Assembly: GCA_036508635.1 (NCBI GenBank)
Contig: DATCGY010000219.1
Coordinates: 1-10,459 of the forward strand
Source of the DNA: FEN-727 sp036508635
GTDB lineage: Bacteria > Actinomycetota > Geothermincolia > Fen-727 > Anoxymicrobiaceae
Direction: 5' to 3'
Length of the DNA stretch: 10,459 nucleotides
Shown here piece after piece: positions 1 through 6,844 of the stretch. The notes below the pieces were generated by a model. The model had not been told where the DNA came from. It searched no databases and was given only the letters and a program-made list of their open reading frames with translations. A program made the translations under genes and the position numbers. Each line of letters begins with the position of its first letter. Within the stretch, counting starts at the first letter, position 1.

Positions 1-269
1 CTTTCCTTTTCGAGGTCCATGAAGAAACCCAGGCGCTCACGGCGGACAGGTTCCAGAGTGTTGAAAAATCTCTTTGTCCTTGTTCCCGCCTGGATCGCAA
101 CGATCGCGAGCAGCAGCGCCGCGATGCCGCCGATCGGCATGAAGACAAAACGCCCACCAACGCCTGGCGATGTTCGAGGCGAATTCACCGCCCACGCGAT
201 CAAGAAGCTCAGTATGTAACCCGCTGCGGCTACCGCGAGCGCCGCGATCCCGAAATTGCGGCTTGTTCT
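1..269 (-). CDS. Partial small membrane protein, 5' end interrupted
   Basis: The frame is open from the left edge to an in-frame TGA at 270-272 and encodes two hydrophobic segments: FGIAALAVAAAGYILSFLIA, and, after a short Gly/Pro-rich loop, one containing FMPIGGIAALLLAIVAI. A basic, charged stretch (TRTKRFFNTLEPVRRERLGF) follows and runs off the window. Two membrane-spanning helices are the plain reading; the family is not recognised. The natural start appears to be the ATG at 318-320, preceded by GGAG with a 6-base spacer. From it the frame reads MTPQNEGPVQRRRRNP and then hits the TGA. The middle stretch reads more convincingly one frame over (EAEESLKNKPQ), so either a nonsense codon, two compensating frameshifts, or a late non-ATG start (TTG or GTG near 185-205) applies. 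The ATG lies 44 bases after the stop of the glycyl radical enzyme on the same strand, so it may be the last gene of that unit. Confidence 0.5.
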
Positions 270-342
270 TCAGGGATTCCTCCGCCTCCGTTGGACCGGC
301 CCCTCGTTTTGCGGGGTCATGGCTGCTCCAGGAACTCAGTCG

Positions 343-387
343 TCCAGCACCGTGCGCGGTCCGCTATCCAGCACCGTGCGCGGTCCG
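343..387. repeat. 21-bp direct repeat, 24-bp period, spanning a stop codon
   Basis: Two identical 21-bp copies lie at 343-363 and 367-387, separated by the three bases that form the TAG stop (minus strand) of the glycyl radical enzyme. Both copies encode RTAHGAG in the enzyme's frame, one before the stop and one after it. This looks like a recent slippage duplication at the 3' end of the gene. Confidence 0.85.
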
Positions 388-2808
388 ATCGATGATCTCG
401 TCTTTGACCGCCGGCTGCAGGTCGTTGAAGTAGACACAGTATCCCGCCACACGTACTACCAAATCGGGGTACAGTGTGGGGTCTTCCCTGGCGGCCCTGA
501 GTGTGTCCGCGTCCAGCACGTTGACCTGCACCTGCATGCCGCCCATCTCGAAATAAGTCCGGAAGAGACCCATCAGCACGTCGCGCCCGCGCTCGCCTTG
601 AATTAGGTTCTTCTCGAATTTCATATTGAGCGCGTAACAGTTGCCCCACTTCCTGCTGTCCAGGCCCGCGGCCGACTGGAGCACCGCCGTGGGCCCCAGG
701 CGCTCGCACCCGTCGACCGGCGCCAGACCGTTGGACAACCTCTCGCCGCGGCGCCTTCCGTAGGGCAGCGCTCCCGTTTTTCTGCCGAACCCGATGTGAC
801 AGGTCATGGAGTAGAAACCGGGGATGTAACGCCCGCCCCGGCTGTTGCGGCGCGCGGTGACCGCATCGGCGAACGCGTCGGCCGCAATTTGCGTCATCTC
901 ATCGACCTCGCGATTGCCGTTTCCGTAGCGGGGCAGCTTCGAGGCGAGTTCCACCCTGAGCGACTCGTGCCCGTGGAAATCCGATTTCAAGATTCGGACC
1001 AGCTCCTCCAGCGTAAGCCTCTTGTCGTCAAAGACCAGTTTCTTTATCGCGTACAGGGAATCGCCCGCGCTTGCCAGCCCGGCGGCCTGTATGGAGGTAT
1101 AGTCGTAAAGCGCCCCGCCCCAGGTCACGTCCTTGCCCCGCTCGAGGCACCCGGCGGTTATGATCGAGTTCACCGGCGTTGGCCTCCAGATTCGGTAGGT
1201 CTCCTCGAGCCAGCCTAAGAGTTTTGCCATGTCATCGACCGCGTCCTTGACCTGAAGACGGAAAGCCTGTACCAGGTCATCGAACGTGCGCATCGCGCCA
1301 ACCGGTGGAGTCTTCGCGCCCATTGCCCGGAGGCGCTCACGGCCCCCCGGCCGGGGAAAGCGCCTTCCCTCATTGAGGGCGAGCTCCAGGCAAAGAGGCA
1401 GGTTGAAGAGCGCGGCGTCGGAGGAGTTGTAGGTCCGGCCCTGGCTGGCCATCTCCACGCAACCAATGATGGCGTAATCCCTTGCATCCGCCTCACTCAT
1501 GCCCGCGGTCTTGAGGGCCTCAACCACCGCCGTGTCCCCGAACAGCGAAGGCCTGCTGGTGCCGAGCTGGATTACCCCTACGGCCTTCTCCAGCAGCCAA
1601 TCGGGCATGTCGGGATGTACGCGGACGTGGAGGGCCGGCTCCCGGGTCAGTATCTGTGCGTATGCGTCGAGTATGACTCCCGAGAGTTCGTTGGTCACGT
1701 CGTTGCCGGCGGCGTCGGTGCCGCCGACGGTGATTGCCTGGGCCACACCGTTTCCGCTGAAGAACTGGTCTATGCGCTCGGAGTAAAGGGGCATCGTCTC
1801 GCACGTCTTTAGCCCAAAGCTCGCCAGCATCTCGGCCGCGCGTGCGGGCGTGAGGTGCCCAGCCTCGATGTCCGCTTGATATAGCGGGAAAAGTATCTGG
1901 TCGAGGCGGCCGAACGAAAGCCCCTGCTCGAAGTCCTCGAGGTTCATGGCGACGTGCACTAGCCATACGGCCTGGAGTCCCTCCAGGAAGGTCCTGGCGG
2001 GTTCGTAAGGGACGCGCCTGCAGGCCTCCGCCGATTCCAGCAGCTCGCACCTGCGCTCGGGTGAGACACTGGGCTCGTCCGCCATCCGCTCGGCCTCGCC
2101 CGCCAGGTTGTCCGCCATCCGCTTTATGCCTTCTATTGTTATGCGCACGGAACGGAAGAAGGCTCGGGTGTCTTCGTTCAGCGGCGTCCCGTCGTCCAGC
2201 TTGCCTGTTTCAAGGCGAAGGGCTGCTCCCAGGTCAGCTTTGCGCAACCCATCGTGAACCACGGACATATAGCCACCGACTTGATGGCCGACGCCGGCCT
2301 CCTCGGTGACGAAGTAGCGCTTGGCCATGAAGAAGTCGAGGAAATATTTGATGCGGCCGGGGCGAAGGAGGGCCCGCACCCCGATACTCTTAAAGACGTT
2401 GCGGAGCCCCATTGCGACGAGGCGTGCCCTCTCGGGGTACGAGAGCTTGATCCTGGTGGCCTTCTTTTCCAGACGCCATACGTCCTCCAGGATGTTCACT
2501 GAGCCACCCTCGATGTAGTAGTTGGCGGCTATTCGCTTTGATGTCATGTTGCCGATTATGAGTTCGCCGTCGTAGATGTGAGGCTTGCGATGCGAAAAGA
2601 CGTAGGCCAGCGCCATCGCGCGCCTGACGAGTGGGTGCTCCTGCCGCATTGCCCTGCGCCCCTCCGCCGCTTGCCAGAACTCCTCGAGAAGGGCGGGCCT
2701 TTCGAGGCAGATCGAGTAAGGTTCCTGGAGAAGTTCCGCCCTTATCCTCGAAATGCGCTCCGTGGGCTTGGAGAGGTCTTCCGTGATATCCGTGGTTGTT
2801 AGTTCCAT
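364..2808 (-). CDS. Glycyl radical enzyme, PflD/dehydratase-lyase type (substrate unassigned)
   Basis: This is an 814-residue protein, the usual length for the pyruvate formate-lyase superfamily. The glycyl radical motif RVAGYCVYF lies near the C terminus, with the radical glycine at G789. The active-site loop reads IIGCVEM, giving thiyl Cys450 and Glu452. The Cys-Val-Glu arrangement is typical of glycerol or diol dehydratases, C-N and C-S lyases and arylacetate decarboxylases; true PFL has two adjacent cysteines. The PFL domain covers roughly residues 15-680 and the Gly-radical domain 690-810. The start ATG has an AAGGGG ribosome site upstream. No His lies about 33 residues after the active-site Cys and no small subunit gene is adjacent, which argues against 4-hydroxyphenylacetate decarboxylase. 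The enzyme needs a radical-SAM activase, which is not encoded next to it. It should be cytoplasmic, oxygen-sensitive and used in fermentation or anaerobic catabolism. The family call is secure; the reaction is not. Confidence 0.9.
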   Translation of the reverse strand: MELTTTDITEDLSKPTERISRIRAELLQEPYSICLERPALLEEFWQAAEGRRAMRQEHPLVRRAMALAYVFSHRKPHIYDGELIIGNMTSKRIAANYYIEGGSVNILEDVWRLEKKATRIKLSYPERARLVAMGLRNVFKSIGVRALLRPGRIKYFLDFFMAKRYFVTEEAGVGHQVGGYMSVVHDGLRKADLGAALRLETGKLDDGTPLNEDTRAFFRSVRITIEGIKRMADNLAGEAERMADEPSVSPERRCELLESAEACRRVPYEPARTFLEGLQAVWLVHVAMNLEDFEQGLSFGRLDQILFPLYQADIEAGHLTPARAAEMLASFGLKTCETMPLYSERIDQFFSGNGVAQAITVGGTDAAGNDVTNELSGVILDAYAQILTREPALHVRVHPDMPDWLLEKAVGVIQLGTSRPSLFGDTAVVEALKTAGMSEADARDYAIIGCVEMASQGRTYNSSDAALFNLPLCLELALNEGRRFPRPGGRERLRAMGAKTPPVGAMRTFDDLVQAFRLQVKDAVDDMAKLLGWLEETYRIWRPTPVNSIITAGCLERGKDVTWGGALYDYTSIQAAGLASAGDSLYAIKKLVFDDKRLTLEELVRILKSDFHGHESLRVELASKLPRYGNGNREVDEMTQIAADAFADAVTARRNSRGGRYIPGFYSMTCHIGFGRKTGALPYGRRRGERLSNGLAPVDGCERLGPTAVLQSAAGLDSRKWGNCYALNMKFEKNLIQGERGRDVLMGLFRTYFEMGGMQVQVNVLDADTLRAAREDPTLYPDLVVRVAGYCVYFNDLQPAVKDEIIDRTAHGAG

Positions 2809-2830
2809 CGCCCCTTCTCTTCATTCAATT

Positions 2831-2857
2831 CCGCCGGTTCAATTGTAATGCCGGCGG
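2831..2857. promoter_or_regulatory. Inverted repeat upstream of the glycyl radical enzyme gene
   Basis: The perfect 7-bp arms CCGCCGG (2831-2837) and CCGGCGG (2851-2857) surround a 13-base loop, ending about 22 bases before the enzyme's ATG on the minus strand. The loop contains TACAAT, a good -10-like hexamer, on the minus strand, but no convincing -35 partner. The repeat could be an operator over a promoter or a hairpin in the leader. The sequence does not decide between these. Confidence 0.35.
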
Positions 2858-2862
2858 ACATG

Positions 2863-2888
2863 AAAAAGACAGCTACCGGGGCCGGGCT
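2863..2888 (-). terminator. Weak candidate terminator after the winged-helix gene
   Basis: Just after the TAA of the winged-helix gene, the minus strand has a short GC-rich imperfect hairpin (AGC-CCGG against CCGG-TA-GCT, with a two-base bulge) followed by GTCTTTTT. The stem is short and the loop tight, so termination would at best be partial. If real, it separates the nucleotidyltransferase/winged-helix pair from the glycyl radical enzyme. Confidence 0.25.
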
Positions 2889-2894
2889 CTCCAG

Positions 2895-3944
2895 TTATTC
2901 GTTCTCGACGGCAAACGCTTCGATGGTGCTCACGACCCTAGAGAGGAAGTCGCGAAGGTCCTCTATATTCTGCGTGCCCCCACGCTTCTTGATGTCCGGG
3001 ATGTCTATCCTGGTGAGGGGCTCCCCGGCGTTTCTAAGAAGGGGCGCTATCCGCACGGTTAGGTCCCGGGCCCTCTCGATATCCATGAGGCTCCCGCCGT
3101 CGGTGCTCCCGTTGATAGCGAAGTCACTCATCACCATATAGAAAGCCCTGAAGATATCAGCCCACACAAAAAAGACAGGTCTACTGTTTTCCAGGTCAAG
3201 CGTTTTGGCTATCTCCTGTCTGTCAATCCAGTAGTAGCCCCATCCTGCCTGGTCGTATTTGCGAACCACCCCGGCGTCAACGAGCTCTTCAAGGGCTCGG
3301 TATACCGATGACTGGTTGTACTTGATCTTCCCCGCTATTCCTCTCGAGCTTCCGCCTTTGTCGGTCAAGAGGAAAGTTACCACGTCGGCTTTGGCTCCTA
3401 CACCGTACTGCTTTCGCACCCTGATCATGAGGTTGGCCGGATTGTCGAGGTCCGGCCGCCCGGAGTGCTCTCGGATTCTAGGCTTCCCGCGGAGGAAACC
3501 CCAGTGCAGGAACAAAGGGTCCGCCTTTTCCTCCCGATTCGAAAACATTCCCTTCTGGATCCAGAAGAGCTCTTCCCTCTCGTTTCCCATGAGGCTCTTG
3601 CCTGCCTCTTCCTTCACCCCGCGCAGTACTTCCCTGCCGGCCGCCTTCGACACGTACTCGGCGAAGGCTCCAATTACCCTGGTGGTTTCATTCCCGTACT
3701 CCTTGGCAATATACTTGAGCCTTGATGGTTTAAGGATTTCGTGATTGAGCGCCGTCCAGTCCATTGCCTCGTCGAAAATCCTCGAGTTTCCTCTCCCCAA
3801 GGAACACGTGGCTGCGATCAACGCCTCCGGGTCGACCACGGATTTCCTGCAGGGTTGACCGGTCATGTAGGTGCCCAGCGCCACCCACTGACTCCAAATT
3901 ACACCTTCAACCCTATTGAAGAAGCTCTCTTGCCAGCTCTCCAT
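2895..3944 (-). CDS. Winged-helix DNA-binding protein, partner of the nucleotidyltransferase
   Basis: This 349-residue protein was not recognised as a named family. Residues about 170-245 form a winged helix-turn-helix: a helical stretch (KADVVTFLL), then GIAGKIKYNQSSVYRALEEL, whose second helix (about 210-222) is the recognition helix, then the wing VDAGVVRKYDQAGWGYYWI. This resembles MarR/ArsR-like repressors and the HTH parts of AbiEi-type antitoxins. The N-terminal half (1-165) is charged and probably helical, and contains WGFLRGKPRIREHSGRP. The C-terminal part (250-349) is probably helical too. No membrane segment or signal peptide is seen. The start overlaps the end of the upstream nucleotidyltransferase gene by 32 bp, so the two are translationally coupled. 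The likely role is DNA binding and autoregulation of the pair, possibly as antitoxin; this is inferred from the domain and gene order only. Confidence 0.7.
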   Translation of the reverse strand: MESWQESFFNRVEGVIWSQWVALGTYMTGQPCRKSVVDPEALIAATCSLGRGNSRIFDEAMDWTALNHEILKPSRLKYIAKEYGNETTRVIGAFAEYVSKAAGREVLRGVKEEAGKSLMGNEREELFWIQKGMFSNREEKADPLFLHWGFLRGKPRIREHSGRPDLDNPANLMIRVRKQYGVGAKADVVTFLLTDKGGSSRGIAGKIKYNQSSVYRALEELVDAGVVRKYDQAGWGYYWIDRQEIAKTLDLENSRPVFFVWADIFRAFYMVMSDFAINGSTDGGSLMDIERARDLTVRIAPLLRNAGEPLTRIDIPDIKKRGGTQNIEDLRDFLSRVVSTIEAFAVENE

Positions 3945-4515
3945 GCCTTATCGCCTCTAACACCTCTACCAGTCGCTCCTTCTCCGCGGAGTTCCGCAGG
4001 CAGTAGGTTATGCAGAACTCGGCCTCCTGTCTCGTTATTTGGAGCACCCTTAGGTCTATCAGGTCCACCTCTCGCTCCACATCAATCGCCGCCCACATCT
4101 TGAGCGCAATCATGTCCAGCCGGGAACAAAGCCGTATGCGCAGCTTGGGCCCGTAGTCGCTGACCAAGGCTCGCTCCAATATGCCCTCGGGGAGTCCGTT
4201 GTCCATCAGTGTTCGCGATTGGAAATTCAGCCATCTGGCGGGAAGGTTGTTGGCTACGGCGACCCGTGCCCTTGCCTCGCGAAAAGCCTGTTGCATGCTC
4301 GGCTTTTCAAGAACGAGGCCGCCCTCCTCGGAAAGCACAAAACCTATGCCGTCGATGTCCGTGGTGGGTCGGTTCACAATCCCCTGCAACACAAGAGACA
4401 TCGCTCCGCAGACTAGTATCTCAACCGGCTCCGCGCCGATTCTCTCAAGCGCTTCGCCCAACTGGGCGAGGAGCGTCTCGGCCTTCTTCTTGTCAATAGT
4501 GAATTCTCCAGGCAT
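3913..4515 (-). CDS. Nucleotidyltransferase-like protein, DUF6036/AbiEii type
   Basis: This 200-residue protein has a minimal nucleotidyltransferase signature: ILVCGAMSLVLQG (residues 33-45, the GG/GA-x-S loop), then NRPTTDIDGIGF, in which Asp53 and Asp55 form the metal-binding DxD pair. The segment LDMIALKMWAAIDVEREVDLIDL (133-155) offers a conserved Lys139 and a third acidic position near Asp151, as in the DUF6036, AbiEii and MenT-like families. Such enzymes transfer nucleotides, often to tRNA or protein, and many act as toxins of type IV or VI-like pairs. This substrate role is family knowledge, not shown here. The start is set by AAGGAG (plus-strand 4520-4525), four bases before ATG. The gene is first in an overlapping pair with the winged-helix gene and follows a strong promoter with two palindromic operators. 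Its length suits a single-domain NTase. Confidence 0.75.
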   Translation of the reverse strand: MPGEFTIDKKKAETLLAQLGEALERIGAEPVEILVCGAMSLVLQGIVNRPTTDIDGIGFVLSEEGGLVLEKPSMQQAFREARARVAVANNLPARWLNFQSRTLMDNGLPEGILERALVSDYGPKLRIRLCSRLDMIALKMWAAIDVEREVDLIDLRVLQITRQEAEFCITYCLRNSAEKERLVEVLEAIRHGELARELLQ

Positions 4516-4529
4516 GAGGCTCCTTATAG

Positions 4530-4546
4530 TGCATAACAGTTATGCA
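4530..4546. promoter_or_regulatory. 17-bp perfect palindrome, candidate operator 1
   Basis: TGCATAAC-A-GTTATGCA is a perfect 8-bp inverted repeat with one central base. It lies at or just downstream of the expected transcription start of the nucleotidyltransferase gene and ends a few bases before its ribosome site, a position suited to blocking transcription. The half-site GCATAA recurs in the neighbouring repeat. Confidence 0.6.
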
Positions 4547-4549
4547 ATA

Positions 4550-4570
4550 TAAGCATAAGGGTAATGCTTA
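4550..4570. promoter_or_regulatory. Second inverted repeat, candidate operator 2
   Basis: TAAGCAT (4550-4556) and ATGCTTA (4564-4570) are perfect 7-bp arms around a 7-base spacer. The repeat overlaps the -10 hexamer and the spacer of the predicted promoter. The shared GCATAA core with the palindrome 4 bp away suggests tandem sites for one dimeric regulator, most simply the winged-helix protein of the same operon. Confidence 0.5.
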
Positions 4571-4580
4571 ATTATGTCAA
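4552..4580 (-). promoter_or_regulatory. Sigma70-type promoter for the nucleotidyltransferase/winged-helix operon
   Basis: On the minus strand a perfect TTGACA (plus 4575-4580) is followed after exactly 17 bases by TATGCT (plus 4552-4557), four of six matches to the -10 consensus. Transcription would begin near 4545, giving a leader of about 30 bases with AAGGAG before the ATG. The surrounding stretch is visibly more AT-rich than the genes. Confidence 0.65.
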
Positions 4581-4705
4581 CCCTACTCTGCAGATACGAC
4601 GCGAACTCATAGATACGCACGTAAACATGCGAAACCGCGCGGAGGTTATTACTCACGTAAGTCAAAAGAAAAGAATAGAATGATACAGACGTAGTCGAAA
4701 CTTGG

Positions 4706-5857
4706 ATGTCTCAGATGAAGGACTGGTTTTCAGAGAGATCAACTGTTCGCATAATGCTGCTCTTGGGATCGGCGCTGCTGGCGCTGTTGGTCGTAGGAGG
4801 ACTCGGCTTCTTCTTCGCCCAGGATGTGAGCAGGTGGGGGAAATTCCCTCCCGGCTCAGTGGTCGCCGGGGTCAACGTCTCCGGCCTGAGCAAGCCGGAC
4901 GCGATCATCAAATGCCAGGGGAAGCTTCGCGGCGTCGAGCAGAAGCCGGTTGTACTTACGCTCGATGGCGAAAATCATTCCGCAACCCCCGAGGAGCTCG
5001 GCCTGCACCTCGATTACACCAAGATGGTCGGTGACGCCTACAAGCTGGCGTGGGCGCCCAACATATTTGAGAGGATGTTCCGCTCGATAATAAACAGGCC
5101 GAAGAGTGTGAACGGTGCCCTCTTGGCGGCTAACGACCAGACTCTCCTGTCCCAGTTCGTGCAGAAAGTCACCGCTGAGGTGAATCAACAACCTAGGAAC
5201 GCCTACGTCGATGTCGCCAGCGGCGCGCCCGTGATCGTTCCGTCACGAGCCGGCTACCAGGTCGACGCCGCGGTGATACAGCAAGAGGTCGTGGCCGCGG
5301 AAAACTCAAAGAGTCGTACCGTGGGGATAAAGGCCGCGAAGACCCCCGCCCAGCTCAACGATGATATATTCCAAAAGCTGATCGTAATAAACACGACGGA
5401 TCACTCGCTTACCCTCTATAACAGAAACCAACCTCTCGCCCGGTACCCCATCGCCTGCGGACAGCCCGCCTGGCCTACCCCTGCTGGACAGTGGCAGATA
5501 GTCAGCAAACAGATGAATCCCACCTGGATCAACCCTCATTCGGCGTGGTCCGCAAGCATGCCCGCGTCGATCGGACCGGGGTACAGCAACCCGTTGGGCT
5601 TGAGGGCAATGGCATTGAACGCCTCAGGAGTCCTTATACACGGAACCGCCAACGACGGGAGCATAGGGACTTCAGCTTCACACGGTTGCATCAGGATGCA
5701 TATGCCGGAAGTCATCCAGCTTTTCGACATGGTGGAGGCGGGAACGCCGGTCTATATAATCCGCGCCGCCGGAAACCCCGGCTTTGATGTCACGGCAACC
5801 CCGGCGTGGAGGCTGCAGGGCGCTAAGGCTCCCGCCCCCGCTTACACCGGCGACTAG
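4706..5857 (+). CDS. L,D-transpeptidase (YkuD) with N-terminal membrane anchor
   Basis: This 383-residue enzyme probably forms 3-3 cross-links in peptidoglycan, or anchors proteins to it, outside the membrane. Residues 15-38 are a single hydrophobic anchor with no lipobox. Next comes VVAGVNVSGLSKPDA, typical of the start of the PG_binding_4/VanW-associated region, which covers about 55-210 (a second unit begins near PRNAYVDV). The YkuD catalytic domain covers about 224-353, from LIVINTTDHSLTLYNRNQPL to PVYII. It carries the family motif: His312 in IHGTAN and SHGCIRM with catalytic Cys328. The tail is Ala/Pro-rich. The start has no clear ribosome site, and an in-frame ATG at 4715 is an alternative. 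The 126 bases upstream (4580-4705) are AT-rich and include TAGAAT at 4676-4681, a possible -10, without a good -35. The gene is divergent from the nucleotidyltransferase operon and convergent with the sirtuin gene. Confidence 0.92.
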   Translation: MSQMKDWFSERSTVRIMLLLGSALLALLVVGGLGFFFAQDVSRWGKFPPGSVVAGVNVSGLSKPDAIIKCQGKLRGVEQKPVVLTLDGENHSATPEELGLHLDYTKMVGDAYKLAWAPNIFERMFRSIINRPKSVNGALLAANDQTLLSQFVQKVTAEVNQQPRNAYVDVASGAPVIVPSRAGYQVDAAVIQQEVVAAENSKSRTVGIKAAKTPAQLNDDIFQKLIVINTTDHSLTLYNRNQPLARYPIACGQPAWPTPAGQWQIVSKQMNPTWINPHSAWSASMPASIGPGYSNPLGLRAMALNASGVLIHGTANDGSIGTSASHGCIRMHMPEVIQLFDMVEAGTPVYIIRAAGNPGFDVTATPAWRLQGAKAPAPAYTGD

Positions 5858-5928
5858 GTTGATTGCGGGGAATCCGGGGGATTGAACGGGGCTAGATTCC
5901 CGTTTGGACGACTCCGATCCGCTGTTCG

Positions 5929-6744
5929 TCAGCGCATGCCGCGCACGAGTTCTACTATTCTGGGAAGGACCACACCCGTCTTTCCCACTATTCCCACGTC
6001 AATGATGTCGGGGAAACAGCAGTCTGTGGCGTTTATCTCCACGAGCTTCGCGCCCGCCTTCTTGGCGTGCCCGGGCAGTGTGGCGGCGGGCCACACCACA
6101 CCCGAGGTGCCGAGTATGAGCATCAGGTCGCAGTTCTTGGCCTCGAGGACCGCCCGCGGCAGATCCTGAACGGGCTCACCGAAGTTCACCACGTCCAGCC
6201 TGCAAACGCCACCGCAGTTGCACCTGGATGCCAGCTTGATCAAGCCTGCCAGGTCGTTCTTGCCCAGGCACTCTATTAGGTCGCGGCCCGCGCACAGGAA
6301 CTCATCCCTGTCGAGGACGACCCTGTTGCCGCACATCATGCACGCCAGCCGGTAGACGTTGCCGTGGACCTCGATCACGTTTGAGTTCCCCGCTTCGCGG
6401 TGCAGGTTGTCGATGTTCTGGGTGATGACCGCTCTCAATATCCCCATCTCCTCGAGCCGGCCCAATGCCTCGTGCCCGGGGTTCGGGCCGGTCTTCTCGA
6501 AGCAGGAGATGAACTCTGAAACGAACTGGAAGGTTGCGTCCGGGATGGGGGAGCCGCTCAACGCCTCGGCGAAGATGTCGCCACTACCGATTTCGGAAGG
6601 GTTGTAACGGTCCCACAGCCCACCGGGGTCCCTGAAGGTGGGAATGCCGCTCTCCTCCGAGACCCCCGCACCGGAAAAAGCTACCAGGCGCCCGGCGCCG
6701 CTTATCAACCTCGCTGCTTCCTCTATCAGCTTGTCGTCATCCAT
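5929..6744 (-). CDS. Sir2-family NAD-dependent protein deacylase
   Basis: This 271-residue protein has all core sirtuin motifs: SGAGVSEESGIPTFRD (24-39) for NAD binding, TQNIDNLH (108-115), and EVHGN with catalytic His127. LGTS (211-214) and LVEIN (234-238) complete the Rossmann fold. The structural zinc site is Cys135-x2-Cys138 plus Cys175-x-Cys177, with the second pair displaced by an insertion of about 37 residues; Cys181 is nearby. The protein removes acyl groups from lysines with NAD and releases nicotinamide, in the cytoplasm. The Tyr-x-x-Arg pair that marks desuccinylase (SIRT5/CobB) sirtuins is not seen in the expected region (PDATFQFVSEF), so plain deacetylase activity is the cautious guess. 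It lies 100 bp downstream of the hydrogenase small subunit on the same strand. It ends in TGA, the only TGA stop among the complete genes here. Confidence 0.93.
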   Translation of the reverse strand: MDDDKLIEEAARLISGAGRLVAFSGAGVSEESGIPTFRDPGGLWDRYNPSEIGSGDIFAEALSGSPIPDATFQFVSEFISCFEKTGPNPGHEALGRLEEMGILRAVITQNIDNLHREAGNSNVIEVHGNVYRLACMMCGNRVVLDRDEFLCAGRDLIECLGKNDLAGLIKLASRCNCGGVCRLDVVNFGEPVQDLPRAVLEAKNCDLMLILGTSGVVWPAATLPGHAKKAGAKLVEINATDCCFPDIIDVGIVGKTGVVLPRIVELVRGMR

Positions 6745-6844
6745 GATTTCAACCTGCCAGAAGATGCTCTCATTTCACATTTATCATATCAAAGCAAAGT
6801 GCGCTCGATAGGCTGCTTCTACTTGGAGAAAAATGCTCCTTATC

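Noticed and set aside
270..366. TAG read-through joining the glycyl radical enzyme to the downstream frame
   Set aside because: The enzyme already ends at the normal place after its radical motif, and the extended frame loses the membrane segments, which are in another frame.
317..709. 130-residue frame on the minus strand inside the glycyl radical enzyme
   Set aside because: It is a frame shadow of the enzyme's conserved C-terminal domain, rich in Arg/Gly/Ala low-complexity sequence as expected for GC-rich shadows.
4592..4617. AGATACG direct repeat (4592-4598 and 4611-4617) as an iteron or regulator site
   Set aside because: Only two 7-bp copies occur and they have no placement relative to a convincing promoter; this is compatible with chance.
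5868..5901. Possible hairpin terminator between the convergent transpeptidase and sirtuin genes (GGGAATC/GATTCCC)
   Set aside because: The 7-bp stem has a 20-base loop and no T-run on either strand; an overlapping alternative pairing (AATCC/GGATT) is equally good.
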